Below are positions 7,962 to 15,009 of a DNA stretch of 16,763 bases, piece by piece; position 1 is the stretch's first letter; each line of letters starts with the position of its first letter. Origin of the DNA: Dysgonamonadaceae bacterium. Lineage in GTDB: Bacteria > Bacteroidota > Bacteroidia > Bacteroidales > Azobacteroidaceae. Made by a program: the position numbers and the translations under genes. The notes below the pieces were generated by a model that was not told where the DNA came from, ran no database searches, and saw nothing but the letters and a program-made list of their open reading frames with translations. The stretch is from assembly GCA_031276105.1 (NCBI GenBank), contig JAISNS010000187.1, positions 1 through 16,763 of the forward strand, in the 5' to 3' direction.

Positions 7962-8087
7962 CAAATAATTGTAATATGGAAGTTGCAAAATAGGATATTT
8001 TATGTATTATTTTTCAAATCTATGTTTTATCAGGGATTCAGGAGAAGGCTATTCGCTTCCGCCCTAAAAAAAAGATTTAACCGAATA

Positions 8088-8119
8088 TTTGCATAATTTG
8101 ATTTATTGAATTACATTTG
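8088..8119 (+). promoter_or_regulatory. Consensus Bacteroidota promoter reading into the repeat region
   Basis: TTTG (8088-8091), exactly 20 bases, then TACATTTG (8112-8119) followed by CA. Transcription would start near 8125. If it is the promoter of the six-gene locus, the mRNA has a leader of about 500 bases containing the palindrome, the microsatellite and the A/T-tract array. No equally good promoter is seen closer to 8628. Confidence 0.6.
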
Positions 8120-8187
8120 CAGCGGTTTTTGTAAAACAACAACAAAGAATATGGCAACTTCCGCAATTTACAACTTATTATGTATTA

Positions 8188-8212
8188 TTAACTTCCAATA
8201 TTTGGAAGTTAA
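8188..8212. repeat. 25-base near-perfect palindrome
   Basis: TTAACTTCCAA (8188-8198) and TTGGAAGTTAA (8202-8212) are perfect 11-base inverted repeats separated by TAT. It lies about 63 bases after the expected transcription start of the rightward promoter. It could be the operator of a dimeric regulator or an RNA hairpin; it has no T-run, so a simple terminator is unlikely. Confidence 0.7.
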
Positions 8213-8223
8213 TGGAATTATGC

Positions 8224-8309
<86 letters not shown>

Positions 8310-8318
8310 TTTAAATGT

Positions 8319-8328
8319 CGCGCGCGCG
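8319..8328. repeat. (CG)5 run next to the microsatellite
   Basis: Five CG units ten bases after the CA run, in a very AT-rich context. Alternating CG is the strongest Z-DNA former, so the two runs together may act as one structural element. Confidence 0.8.
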
Positions 8329-8419
8329 AAATATAATAATTATCAATTAAATAAACAAACAAACCTATCTCCGTTTTCCTTTCTGTATGTCTTTTTTTTC
8401 AGGGGAAGACGGCCTGTTT

Positions 8420-8443
8420 ATTTACAACTAAGCGGTTGTAAAT
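8420..8443 (+). terminator. AT-rich hairpin followed by T-run (weak terminator or attenuator)
   Basis: ATTTACAAC (8420-8428), loop TAAGCG, GTTGTAAAT (8435-8443) form a perfect 9-bp stem, followed by further T (8444-8446). The stem has few G-C pairs, so it may be a weak terminator, an attenuator or only a structural repeat. It directly abuts the 22-base array. Confidence 0.4.
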
Positions 8444-8552
8444 TTTCATATAGGCGAAAATTTTTTTTTATCAAGACAAAAAAAAATTTTCTCTTAGATC
8501 AAAAAAAATTTTCATCTAAGAGAAAAAAAATTTTCATAAGGACGAAAATAGA
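8443..8552. repeat. Five tandem 22-base units with phased A/T-tracts
   Basis: TTTTC or TTTTT occurs at 8443, 8465, 8487, 8509 and 8531, exactly 22 bases apart. Each is followed by a nine-base variable core (ATATAGGCG, ATCAAGACA, TCTTAGATC, ATCTAAGAG, ATAAGGACG) and then an A-rich tract, eight A in the middle units. The 22-base period is about two helical turns, so the A-tracts lie on one face and the DNA should be strongly curved. The cores differ in sequence while the tracts are constant. Confidence 0.8.
8487..8526. repeat. 13-bp inverted repeat within the 22-base array
   Basis: TTTTCTCTTAGAT (8487-8499) and ATCTAAGAGAAAA (8514-8526) are perfect inverted repeats with a 14-base A/T-rich loop. 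The match reaches into the nine-base cores of the third and fourth units, so it is not only a consequence of the A/T tracts. It lies about 100 bases before the LPP20-like gene. Confidence 0.75.
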
Positions 8553-8627
8553 TGTCTTGCCGAAGTAATAACAAAGAGTTAAAAAGAATATTTTTAAAAT
8601 TATAAAACATTTAAACAGTAAAATTTT

Positions 8628-9305
8628 ATGAAACGATTATTAGTATTATTAGTAGTGGTGGGAGCGATGGTTTTGACTTCTGCCGTGGTAGTAAACGCTC
8701 AATCACAGAAAGAGCGACAGGAAGCTTTGAAACAGAGAAAAGACGAATTGAACAAAAAATCGAGCAAGGCGGCCCGAAATGAAGCAAAAAAATTTGTCAA
8801 AGAGGGATGGTTAGTCTCCCCCGGAGCTTTGCCGCTCGACAAGCAGTTGGACCGATCGTATCTGATGCAGTTGGAATGGGACGAATCCGGTCTTTATCCA
8901 AAATACTTTATGAGCGAGGCTATGTCTATCGGTGAAAATTATGACGCCGCTAAACTACAGGCGCTCGAATTAGCCAAGCAAAACCTTGCCGGGCAAATTC
9001 AAACCGAAGTAATCGCGTTGATTGAAAACACAGTTGCCAACAAACAGCTTGCCGCCGAGCAGGCTGCTTCGATTACCGAAAGCGTTATGGCAAGCAAAAA
9101 TTTGATTTCGCAGAGTATAGGCAGAGTAATTCCCGTTGTAGAAGCTTATCGAACAAAAAGCGATAAAAACAAAGAAGTGCTTGTACGCATTGCTTATAAC
9201 TCGCAAGTGGCGATGGAAAAGGCTAAAAAGGCTATCCGTCAGGATTTGGAAGAAAAAGGTAAAGACTTGCACGAACAGTTGGATGCAGTCTTGGGAGTCG
9301 AATAA
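8628..9305 (+). CDS. LPP20-like exported protein, first gene of the six-gene locus
   Basis: A 225-residue protein with a Sec signal peptide (MKRLLVLLVVVGAMVLTSAV, likely cleaved after Ala24). The Gln after the cleavage site and lack of a Cys lipobox mean it is periplasmic rather than lipidated. The mature part has a charged helical stretch (residues 25-60), then a pattern like LPP20 proteins: GENYDAAKLQALELAKQNLA near residue 104, a central Ala-rich helix, and KEVLVRIAYNSQVAMEKAKK near residue 188. Such proteins are small envelope proteins, often found beside DUF4384 and caspase-like genes in Bacteroidota; their role is not established. Its AT-rich leader holds the repeat array, and the next gene begins 10 bases after its stop. 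Confidence 0.7.
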   Translation: MKRLLVLLVVVGAMVLTSAVVVNAQSQKERQEALKQRKDELNKKSSKAARNEAKKFVKEGWLVSPGALPLDKQLDRSYLMQLEWDESGLYPKYFMSEAMSIGENYDAAKLQALELAKQNLAGQIQTEVIALIENTVANKQLAAEQAASITESVMASKNLISQSIGRVIPVVEAYRTKSDKNKEVLVRIAYNSQVAMEKAKKAIRQDLEEKGKDLHEQLDAVLGVE

Positions 9306-9315
9306 TTCCGTTTGA

Positions 9316-10194
9316 ATGATGTGCCGAAAATTAATATACGGACTATTGGCAGGGATAATATTCCCCACTGTGATGTTGGCTCAAAAAACGGTAAACATCT
9401 GTGGGGAATATACCTACAATGCGCCCGAAAACGTAACTCTGGAGCAGGCTAAACAGACGGCTTTGGAACGTGCGAAATTAGAAGCGCTGGCAAATAAATT
9501 CGGAACAAATCTTTCGCAACAGAATACCACATTAATCGAAAATCAAAACGAAAGGTCGAATACTCAATTTCTTGCATTAATGGGTAGTGAAGTGAAAGGC
9601 GAATGGATTGAAGACACTAAACCGCCGGTGTACGATATTACGACCGTGCAAGATATGTTTACAGTTTCGGTTTCGGTATGCGGAAAAGCCCGTGAAATAA
9701 AGGGCGCAGGAATCAATTTCACCGCACAAATCCTGCGAAACGGCACGGAAAGCAAATTCGAAAGCGATGAATTTAAACACAACGATGATTTTTATCTCCT
9801 CTTCAAAACGCCTGTCGAAGGTTATCTTGCCGTTTATTTGATGGACGAAATGCAAACGGTGTTTTGTCTTCTCCCCTATCGCGGCGACGCTTCGGGGAAA
9901 ACGCAGGTGAAAGCCGGAAAAGAATACATTTTTTTCTCCGAAAAACATGCCGACAAAGAAATGACATTTGTGGATGAATATACGCTGACTTGCGAAAAAT
10001 CGTCGGTACAGAATTTTCTTTACATCATCTTTTCGCCTAACGAGTTTACTAAAGCAAGCGATAATCAGTCGGATAACGAACTCGTTCTGCCAAGAGAACT
10101 GCCTTTTGAGGATTTTCAACGCTGGCTGGCGAAAAACAGAACTAAAGATAAAGATATGAAAGTGGAAACGAAAAGTTTAATGATAAAAAAATAA
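9316..10194 (+). CDS. Exported protein with DUF4384-like C-terminal domain
   Basis: A 292-residue protein with a signal peptide ending near MLAQ (residues 19-22). The N-terminal half has an LPP20/FlgT-like segment (LEQAKQTALERAKLEALANK near residue 42), similar in style to the preceding gene product. The C-terminal half resembles DUF4384: DDFYLLFKTPVEGYLAVYLM near residue 156, CLLPYR near 178, KAGKEYIFF, and LPFEDFQRWLAKNR at the end. DUF4384 domains often occur in or next to caspase-like proteins, which fits the two such genes downstream. No catalytic motif is visible. There are two adjacent ATG codons (9316 and 9319); either could be used. The TIR-GTPase gene starts 10 bases after the stop, so the two are probably co-transcribed. 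Confidence 0.7.
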   Translation: MMCRKLIYGLLAGIIFPTVMLAQKTVNICGEYTYNAPENVTLEQAKQTALERAKLEALANKFGTNLSQQNTTLIENQNERSNTQFLALMGSEVKGEWIEDTKPPVYDITTVQDMFTVSVSVCGKAREIKGAGINFTAQILRNGTESKFESDEFKHNDDFYLLFKTPVEGYLAVYLMDEMQTVFCLLPYRGDASGKTQVKAGKEYIFFSEKHADKEMTFVDEYTLTCEKSSVQNFLYIIFSPNEFTKASDNQSDNELVLPRELPFEDFQRWLAKNRTKDKDMKVETKSLMIKK

Positions 10195-10204
10195 AGAAAA
10201 ATTT

Positions 10205-11641
10205 ATGGAAAGTAAAGAATACCAAGTTAAAGGATTTCTGAGTTATTCAACTCAGGATGATGAGTTTTTTAATCGTAAGGATATTACAAGATTGAAGCAA
10301 AACATTGAAAATTACATGCGCCGTTTATCCGGCATTGACATACCTGTTTTCCAATATGCTGAAAATATGAAATATGGACAAATTTTATCGGATGAAATAA
10401 AACGACAAATGCAAGAATCCTCATTTTTTATTCCAATTATTACACCTAATTATTTTATGAGTCAACCATGCAGGGAAGAATTTGAATACTACATGGAATC
10501 TCTGAAATCGACTGAATGTCGTCGGATATTCCCTATATACTTTGCAGATATAGATGATAATGTCGCTGCCTTGGACAATGAAGCTATAAATTTATATAAC
10601 AGGTATCGTGAAACCCAATTATATTACTGCGATTTAAGGAAACTGCAAATTGACGAAACAAATTCGGACTATATAAAAACGATAGAAAGTTTTTCGAAAA
10701 ATATATGTAAATTTTTACACCCATTATTACAAATAATAAAACACGTAAATGAAGAACCTTCCATTTTAATTTGTGGAGCAACAGGCGTCGGCAAGACAAC
10801 CACAGTAAATACGCTTTTTGGGAAAAAGTTAGGGCATGTTGAAGGTGGAAGAAGGGGTACAACTCAATTACATCAACATACGTTGATGTCGGAAGGCGGT
10901 AATGTTATTATTTATGATGTTCCGGGATTGGGTGACAGTAAGGAGATAGACAAACAAACTAAAAAAATTTACAGCGAAATAATAAAGTTGGGAGTTGGAG
11001 GAATAATCGTTGTCATTGTACCTCCGAGACCGGCTGCATTTGGCACTTTAGAAACGGTGAAATTGCTTATAAGCAAAAATGTCGATATCCGTAAAATTGT
11101 TTTCGGATACAATAAATTGAGTTATTTACGCTATGACGACGATGATGGTGAAAATAAAAAAATAGCAGACATTGATTCGCTATTCGGACCGGTTGATGAA
11201 AAAGAAAAGAAAGCTATCGACGATGCAAAAGATATGTTCTTTCAGGATTTGAATGCTTATTTTCCGGACAAAGGTTTTAAAAAAGAACAAATCATTGAAT
11301 ATGATTCTATTTCAGGATGGAATTTTTATAAAATGTTCGAAACCATTGCAAAAGTTATACCTCCAAATGCCGCTATAAAACTGAAAAAAGCTGTCGATAA
11401 GGCACATAATGAGTTAGTAGAGAAACAAGAAAAAAAACGCAAGTCTGTTGAAGAAGACATCACTATAACGGATGAAAAGAAAGAACAGAAGATAATAAAG
11501 ATAAACACAGAAATCCAAAAACTGAATGAAGAACGGGAAACATTCACCAATCTTATCTATGATACGGTGATAGAATTTATTGGTTCTGTAATAGATTTAT
11601 CTGTTAAAAAGATTAAAAATTGGATTAATAAGTGGTTTTAG
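10205..11641 (+). CDS. TIR-domain / GTPase fusion protein, cytoplasmic
   Basis: A 478-residue protein without a signal peptide. Residues about 8-170 resemble a TIR domain: KGFLSYSTQDDEFF at the start, MQESSFFIPIITPNYFMSQP near 69-88, then CREEFEYYME, where Glu91 or Glu92 fits the catalytic Glu of NAD-cleaving TIR domains, and RRIFPIYFADI. Residues about 185-380 are a P-loop GTPase: G1 GATGVGKTT (191-199), a possible G2 Thr in RRGTT, G3 DVPGLGD (238-244), and a degenerate G4 NKLS (303-306) in place of NKxD. Residues about 395-450 are a charged coiled coil, and the last 25 residues are an amphipathic helix (GSVIDLSVKKIKNWINKWF) that may touch membranes. It is clearly AT-rich: hand counts give 15 of 60 G+C at 10381-10440 and 18 of 60 at 11101-11160. 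It is the only cytoplasmic product in the locus. NAD cleavage and GTP binding are inferred from motifs. Confidence 0.85.
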   Translation: MESKEYQVKGFLSYSTQDDEFFNRKDITRLKQNIENYMRRLSGIDIPVFQYAENMKYGQILSDEIKRQMQESSFFIPIITPNYFMSQPCREEFEYYMESLKSTECRRIFPIYFADIDDNVAALDNEAINLYNRYRETQLYYCDLRKLQIDETNSDYIKTIESFSKNICKFLHPLLQIIKHVNEEPSILICGATGVGKTTTVNTLFGKKLGHVEGGRRGTTQLHQHTLMSEGGNVIIYDVPGLGDSKEIDKQTKKIYSEIIKLGVGGIIVVIVPPRPAAFGTLETVKLLISKNVDIRKIVFGYNKLSYLRYDDDDGENKKIADIDSLFGPVDEKEKKAIDDAKDMFFQDLNAYFPDKGFKKEQIIEYDSISGWNFYKMFETIAKVIPPNAAIKLKKAVDKAHNELVEKQEKKRKSVEEDITITDEKKEQKIIKINTEIQKLNEERETFTNLIYDTVIEFIGSVIDLSVKKIKNWINKWF

Positions 11642-11707
11642 GGGTTTTAATAATTAATGTGTGTAAATGAGACAAATATTTTTTAATAACATAAAATAGA
11701 ATATATA

Positions 11708-13222
11708 ATGAAAACAAGTGTATTGAAAATCTTCCTTTTCACCTTTTGTCTATGTATGGGAAGTCCTGCCTTTGCGCAGGAAGACGAAGCCGTCACCGCT
11801 AAATTGGAACAGAAATATGAACATGTATATTTTAGTGAAAATTATTACCGTGTAAGATTAAATGGCAAATGGGGTGTTGTTGACAAGCAAGGCAACGAAA
11901 TTGCTGCACCTAAGTACGATGATGTCGAAATTGTTCAATTTAAAGATTACTATGTCCATGTCAAGGCAAAAGTGAATGACAAATGGGGTGTTATTGATAA
12001 CCAAGGCAACGAAATCATTCCTTATGAATACACTTATATTACTTTTGGCGAAAAAATCATTTTTTTTGCCAAAGGGGGAAATATTGTTTATAAATATGAT
12101 CCTCCAATAGGAGCCAAATGGGGGATATATAATATTGCTCAACGAAAGATAATAGAATGTAAGTATGATTATTTATCTCATTCTTCTGAAGGATTGATTG
12201 CTTTTAATATCGGAGGAACTCTATCTGTGGCTGGAGCTAATTTCGCAAATGTGAAAACAGAGAAAGTTTCCGGCGGCAAGTGGGGATATATTGATTTAAA
12301 CGGCAAAGAAGTTATACCCGCTCAATACGAAACCGCCGACAACTTTAAGGATGGCGTAGCTATGGTGTCGCTTAACGGGCAAACCACGCTTATCGAAAAT
12401 CCTTTAACCGGAGGAAAGGCAAATATCGGGATAAGAGGTGGCTTTACGGCAGATGTGGATATTAATATACCGGTTTCAAGTGTACAAAGCGCCGAAACAT
12501 TTGCTTTTATTTTTGCCAACGAAAGCTACCCAAACTACAGCGTGCCTTTTGCAGGAAACGATGGAAAGATATTCAAAGAATATTGCACCAAGACGCTGGG
12601 TATTCCCGAACATAATATCCGTTTTTACGAAAACGCAACCATTGGAAATATGGTAGCCGCCGTAAACAAAGTGAAAGAAATTGCCGACACTTATGAAGGC
12701 AATGCACAATTTATCATCTACTATTCGGGGCAGGGTATGACCGACGAAAGTAACAAAACACCTTATCTGCTTCCGGTGGACGCCTCTTTGAATAATCTTG
12801 CCGTCACCGGCTATAGTGTAAGCAAACTAAGCGCTGAGTTGAGTCAAATTCCTTCTAAATCGACACTGTTGATTTTGGATGCCTGTTTCAATGGCAGCGA
12901 CCGTGAAGGAAAAACATTGGCTTCTACCCGTAGCGTAGCGATAAAATCCAAACAGGCACAACCCAGCGGCAATCTGATAGTGTTTTCAGCTGCCACCGGC
13001 GACGAAACAGCTTATGTTCACCAAGAGAAAAATCACGGGCTTTTCACTTACTACATTCTCAAAAAATTACAGGAAACCAAAGGAGAAGTCAGTTACAAGG
13101 CGTTGATTGAGTATGTGACATCGGAAGTGAAAAAACAATCGGTCTCCAAACCTCGGATACAGTCGCCCGCTTTAGCAGTATCTACTAAACTACCACATTG
13201 GCAAACTTTAAAAATAAAATAA
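11708..13222 (+). CDS. Exported WG-repeat / caspase-like protein, probably inactive (His to Gln)
   Basis: A 504-residue protein with a signal peptide cleaved after Ala23 (SPAFA/Q). Four WG-type repeats follow (KWGVVDKQGNE, KWGVIDNQGNE, KWGIYNIAQRK, KWGYIDLNGKE, residues about 50-245); such repeats form beta-rich modules thought to bind ligands. Residues about 262-500 are a caspase-like peptidase C14 domain: TFAFIFANESY, YYSGQG, LLILDACFNGSD, FSAATGDETAY and HGLFTYYILKKLQE. The Cys is kept (Cys393), but the position of the catalytic His in the usual GHG motif is Gln342 (CAG at 12731-12733). It is probably a pseudo-protease, perhaps a partner or decoy of the next gene product. The gap of 66 bases before it is the largest in the locus and may hold a promoter. 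The WG part is AT-richer than the caspase part. Confidence 0.88.
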   Translation: MKTSVLKIFLFTFCLCMGSPAFAQEDEAVTAKLEQKYEHVYFSENYYRVRLNGKWGVVDKQGNEIAAPKYDDVEIVQFKDYYVHVKAKVNDKWGVIDNQGNEIIPYEYTYITFGEKIIFFAKGGNIVYKYDPPIGAKWGIYNIAQRKIIECKYDYLSHSSEGLIAFNIGGTLSVAGANFANVKTEKVSGGKWGYIDLNGKEVIPAQYETADNFKDGVAMVSLNGQTTLIENPLTGGKANIGIRGGFTADVDINIPVSSVQSAETFAFIFANESYPNYSVPFAGNDGKIFKEYCTKTLGIPEHNIRFYENATIGNMVAAVNKVKEIADTYEGNAQFIIYYSGQGMTDESNKTPYLLPVDASLNNLAVTGYSVSKLSAELSQIPSKSTLLILDACFNGSDREGKTLASTRSVAIKSKQAQPSGNLIVFSAATGDETAYVHQEKNHGLFTYYILKKLQETKGEVSYKALIEYVTSEVKKQSVSKPRIQSPALAVSTKLPHWQTLKIK

Positions 13223-13223
13223 A

Positions 13224-15005
13224 ATGAAAAAGATTATTGTAGTATTAACATTTGCAATTTTCCCCATTTTTTTATGGGGACAGTCTTATCGGTCAGAACA
13301 AAAAAACGAAAAATATGGATTAGTCGATTCCGACGGTAATGTCGTTGTTCCTTATAATTATTCTTATGTAGGGAAGGATGTAACGGATGGCAGATATGTT
13401 AGAGTATCGCGAGGAGATGAAAAAGATGGAATGTATGATATAAAACTTCAGAAAGAAGTCATTCCTTGTGTTTATGATTATATACATATATCTGGAGAGT
13501 CGGATAAATATGTTCAAGTATCGCGAGGAAAAGGGAAATATGGACTATATGATATAAAACTTCAAAAAGAAGTTGTTCCGTGTGTTTATGATTTTGTGGA
13601 GATAGATATTTTCTGTGAAGACGGATATTTTAAGGTACAACAAGCAAGCGGAAACGATATAAAACACGGACTCTATGATATTCAACTTAAAAAAGAAATC
13701 ATTCCTTGCGTTTATGGTTCTGTAGCGTGCCTAATGTCATTAGAAAACAGATATTTTATTGTAATAGATGGAAACTCTAAAAAATGGGGGCTATATGATG
13801 TTAAGATTAGGAAGGAAATCATTCCTTGTGTTTATGATGTTGTAGGTACAGACTTTGTTATAAATGACAGGTACTTTGCCGTATTTCAAAACGGAAGACA
13901 TGGATTATATGATATTCAACTGAAAAAAGAAGTTGTTCCTTGCAAGTATGATAATGTTTCCAATGCATCCGAAAATTTAATTCTTGTAAAGAGCGGCAGC
14001 AAATGGGGTTACGTGGACATTACTACCGGCAAAGAGATTATTTCTCTGCAATACGACGAAGCGCAACCGTTCGACAAAGGCGTAGCCCGCGTAAAAAAAG
14101 ATGATAAGATTACTCTTATTAACAACCCGTTAAAAGAAGGCAATGTTATTGCAGCGGCGCCGACTTCCAATACAAAAAAAGACCCTAACGCTCCTGCCGT
14201 ATCCCGTTATCCTGCGCCCAACTCCGATGTGGACAAAGACATTCCCACAGTCAAAACCAATGAAAACAGCGCGTTGTTTGCCTTTATCATTGCCAACGAA
14301 AACTACGAATCAGCCCCTGTTCCGTATGCGCTCAACGACGGTCGCATGTTTAAAGAATACTGTCAAAAGACGCTTGGATTGCCCGACAAACACATTCGTA
14401 TGTTCGAGGACGCATCGCTGGGCAATATTATCACTGCCGTCGAACAGTTGAAAAGGATAGCCACAGAATACGACGGCGAAGCGTCGGTGATTTTCTATTA
14501 TGCCGGTCACGGCGTACCCGACGACAAGGGAAACTCCGCCTATCTTCTGCCGGTCGATGGCAGCAGTTCCGACATCACCACCACCGGCTACAGTCTGGCA
14601 AAGCTATACAGCGAACTTGCCAAACTGCCGTTGCGTTCGGTCACCGTATTTTTAGACGCCTGTTTCAGCGGCGCTACACGCGAAAACGAAATCCTTGCTT
14701 CGGCGCGTGGCGTAGCGGTGAAAGTAAAAGACGAAACGCCACAGGGTAATATGGTTGTCTTTTCATCGGCTACCGGCGACGAAACCGCTCATCAGTACGA
14801 AGAAAAAGGACACGGACTGTTCACATACTTTCTGCTGAAAAAACTGCAGGAAACGAAAGGCAACGTCAGCTATGGCGAATTGTCGGACTATGTGACCCGA
14901 CAGGTAAAACGCCACTCGGTAGTCATCAACGACAAACGCCAAACGCCTACCGTGATACCTTCGCCTGCGTTGGCGGATAAATGGCAAACGCTCAAACTGA
15001 AATAG
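13224..15005 (+). CDS. Exported WG-repeat / caspase-like cysteine protease
   Basis: A 593-residue protein with a signal peptide (MKKIIVVLTFAIFPIFLWGQ). About seven WG-like repeats fill residues 25-300; the middle ones are a distinct subtype, GLYDIKLQKEVVPCVYDF and close variants, with a Cys in nearly every copy. The last one (KWGYVDITTGKE) resembles the last repeat of the previous protein. A linker rich in Pro/Asn leads to a caspase-like domain (residues about 350-590) with both catalytic residues: His429 in YYAGHG and Cys480 in FLDACFSGA, plus FSSATGDETAH and HGLFTYFLLKKLQE. It should be an active cysteine endopeptidase, of unknown substrate preference, outside the inner membrane. It starts one base after the stop of its paralogue, so the two are surely co-translated. 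G+C changes sharply within the gene: 20 of 60 at 13501-13560 versus 34 of 60 at 14461-14520. Confidence 0.92.
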   Translation: MKKIIVVLTFAIFPIFLWGQSYRSEQKNEKYGLVDSDGNVVVPYNYSYVGKDVTDGRYVRVSRGDEKDGMYDIKLQKEVIPCVYDYIHISGESDKYVQVSRGKGKYGLYDIKLQKEVVPCVYDFVEIDIFCEDGYFKVQQASGNDIKHGLYDIQLKKEIIPCVYGSVACLMSLENRYFIVIDGNSKKWGLYDVKIRKEIIPCVYDVVGTDFVINDRYFAVFQNGRHGLYDIQLKKEVVPCKYDNVSNASENLILVKSGSKWGYVDITTGKEIISLQYDEAQPFDKGVARVKKDDKITLINNPLKEGNVIAAAPTSNTKKDPNAPAVSRYPAPNSDVDKDIPTVKTNENSALFAFIIANENYESAPVPYALNDGRMFKEYCQKTLGLPDKHIRMFEDASLGNIITAVEQLKRIATEYDGEASVIFYYAGHGVPDDKGNSAYLLPVDGSSSDITTTGYSLAKLYSELAKLPLRSVTVFLDACFSGATRENEILASARGVAVKVKDETPQGNMVVFSSATGDETAHQYEEKGHGLFTYFLLKKLQETKGNVSYGELSDYVTRQVKRHSVVINDKRQTPTVIPSPALADKWQTLKLK

Positions 15006-15009
15006 GGTG

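Noticed and set aside
8443..8552. CRISPR array
   Set aside because: Units are only 22 bases, the variable part is nine bases, the constant part is simple A/T tract, and no cas genes are present.
10205..10715. The N-terminal domain of the TIR-GTPase as a serine resolvase or other nuclease
   Set aside because: The FLSYS start, the SSFFIPIITPNYF segment and the CREEFEYY helix fit TIR and not recombinases; no recombination sites or mobile-element genes are adjacent.
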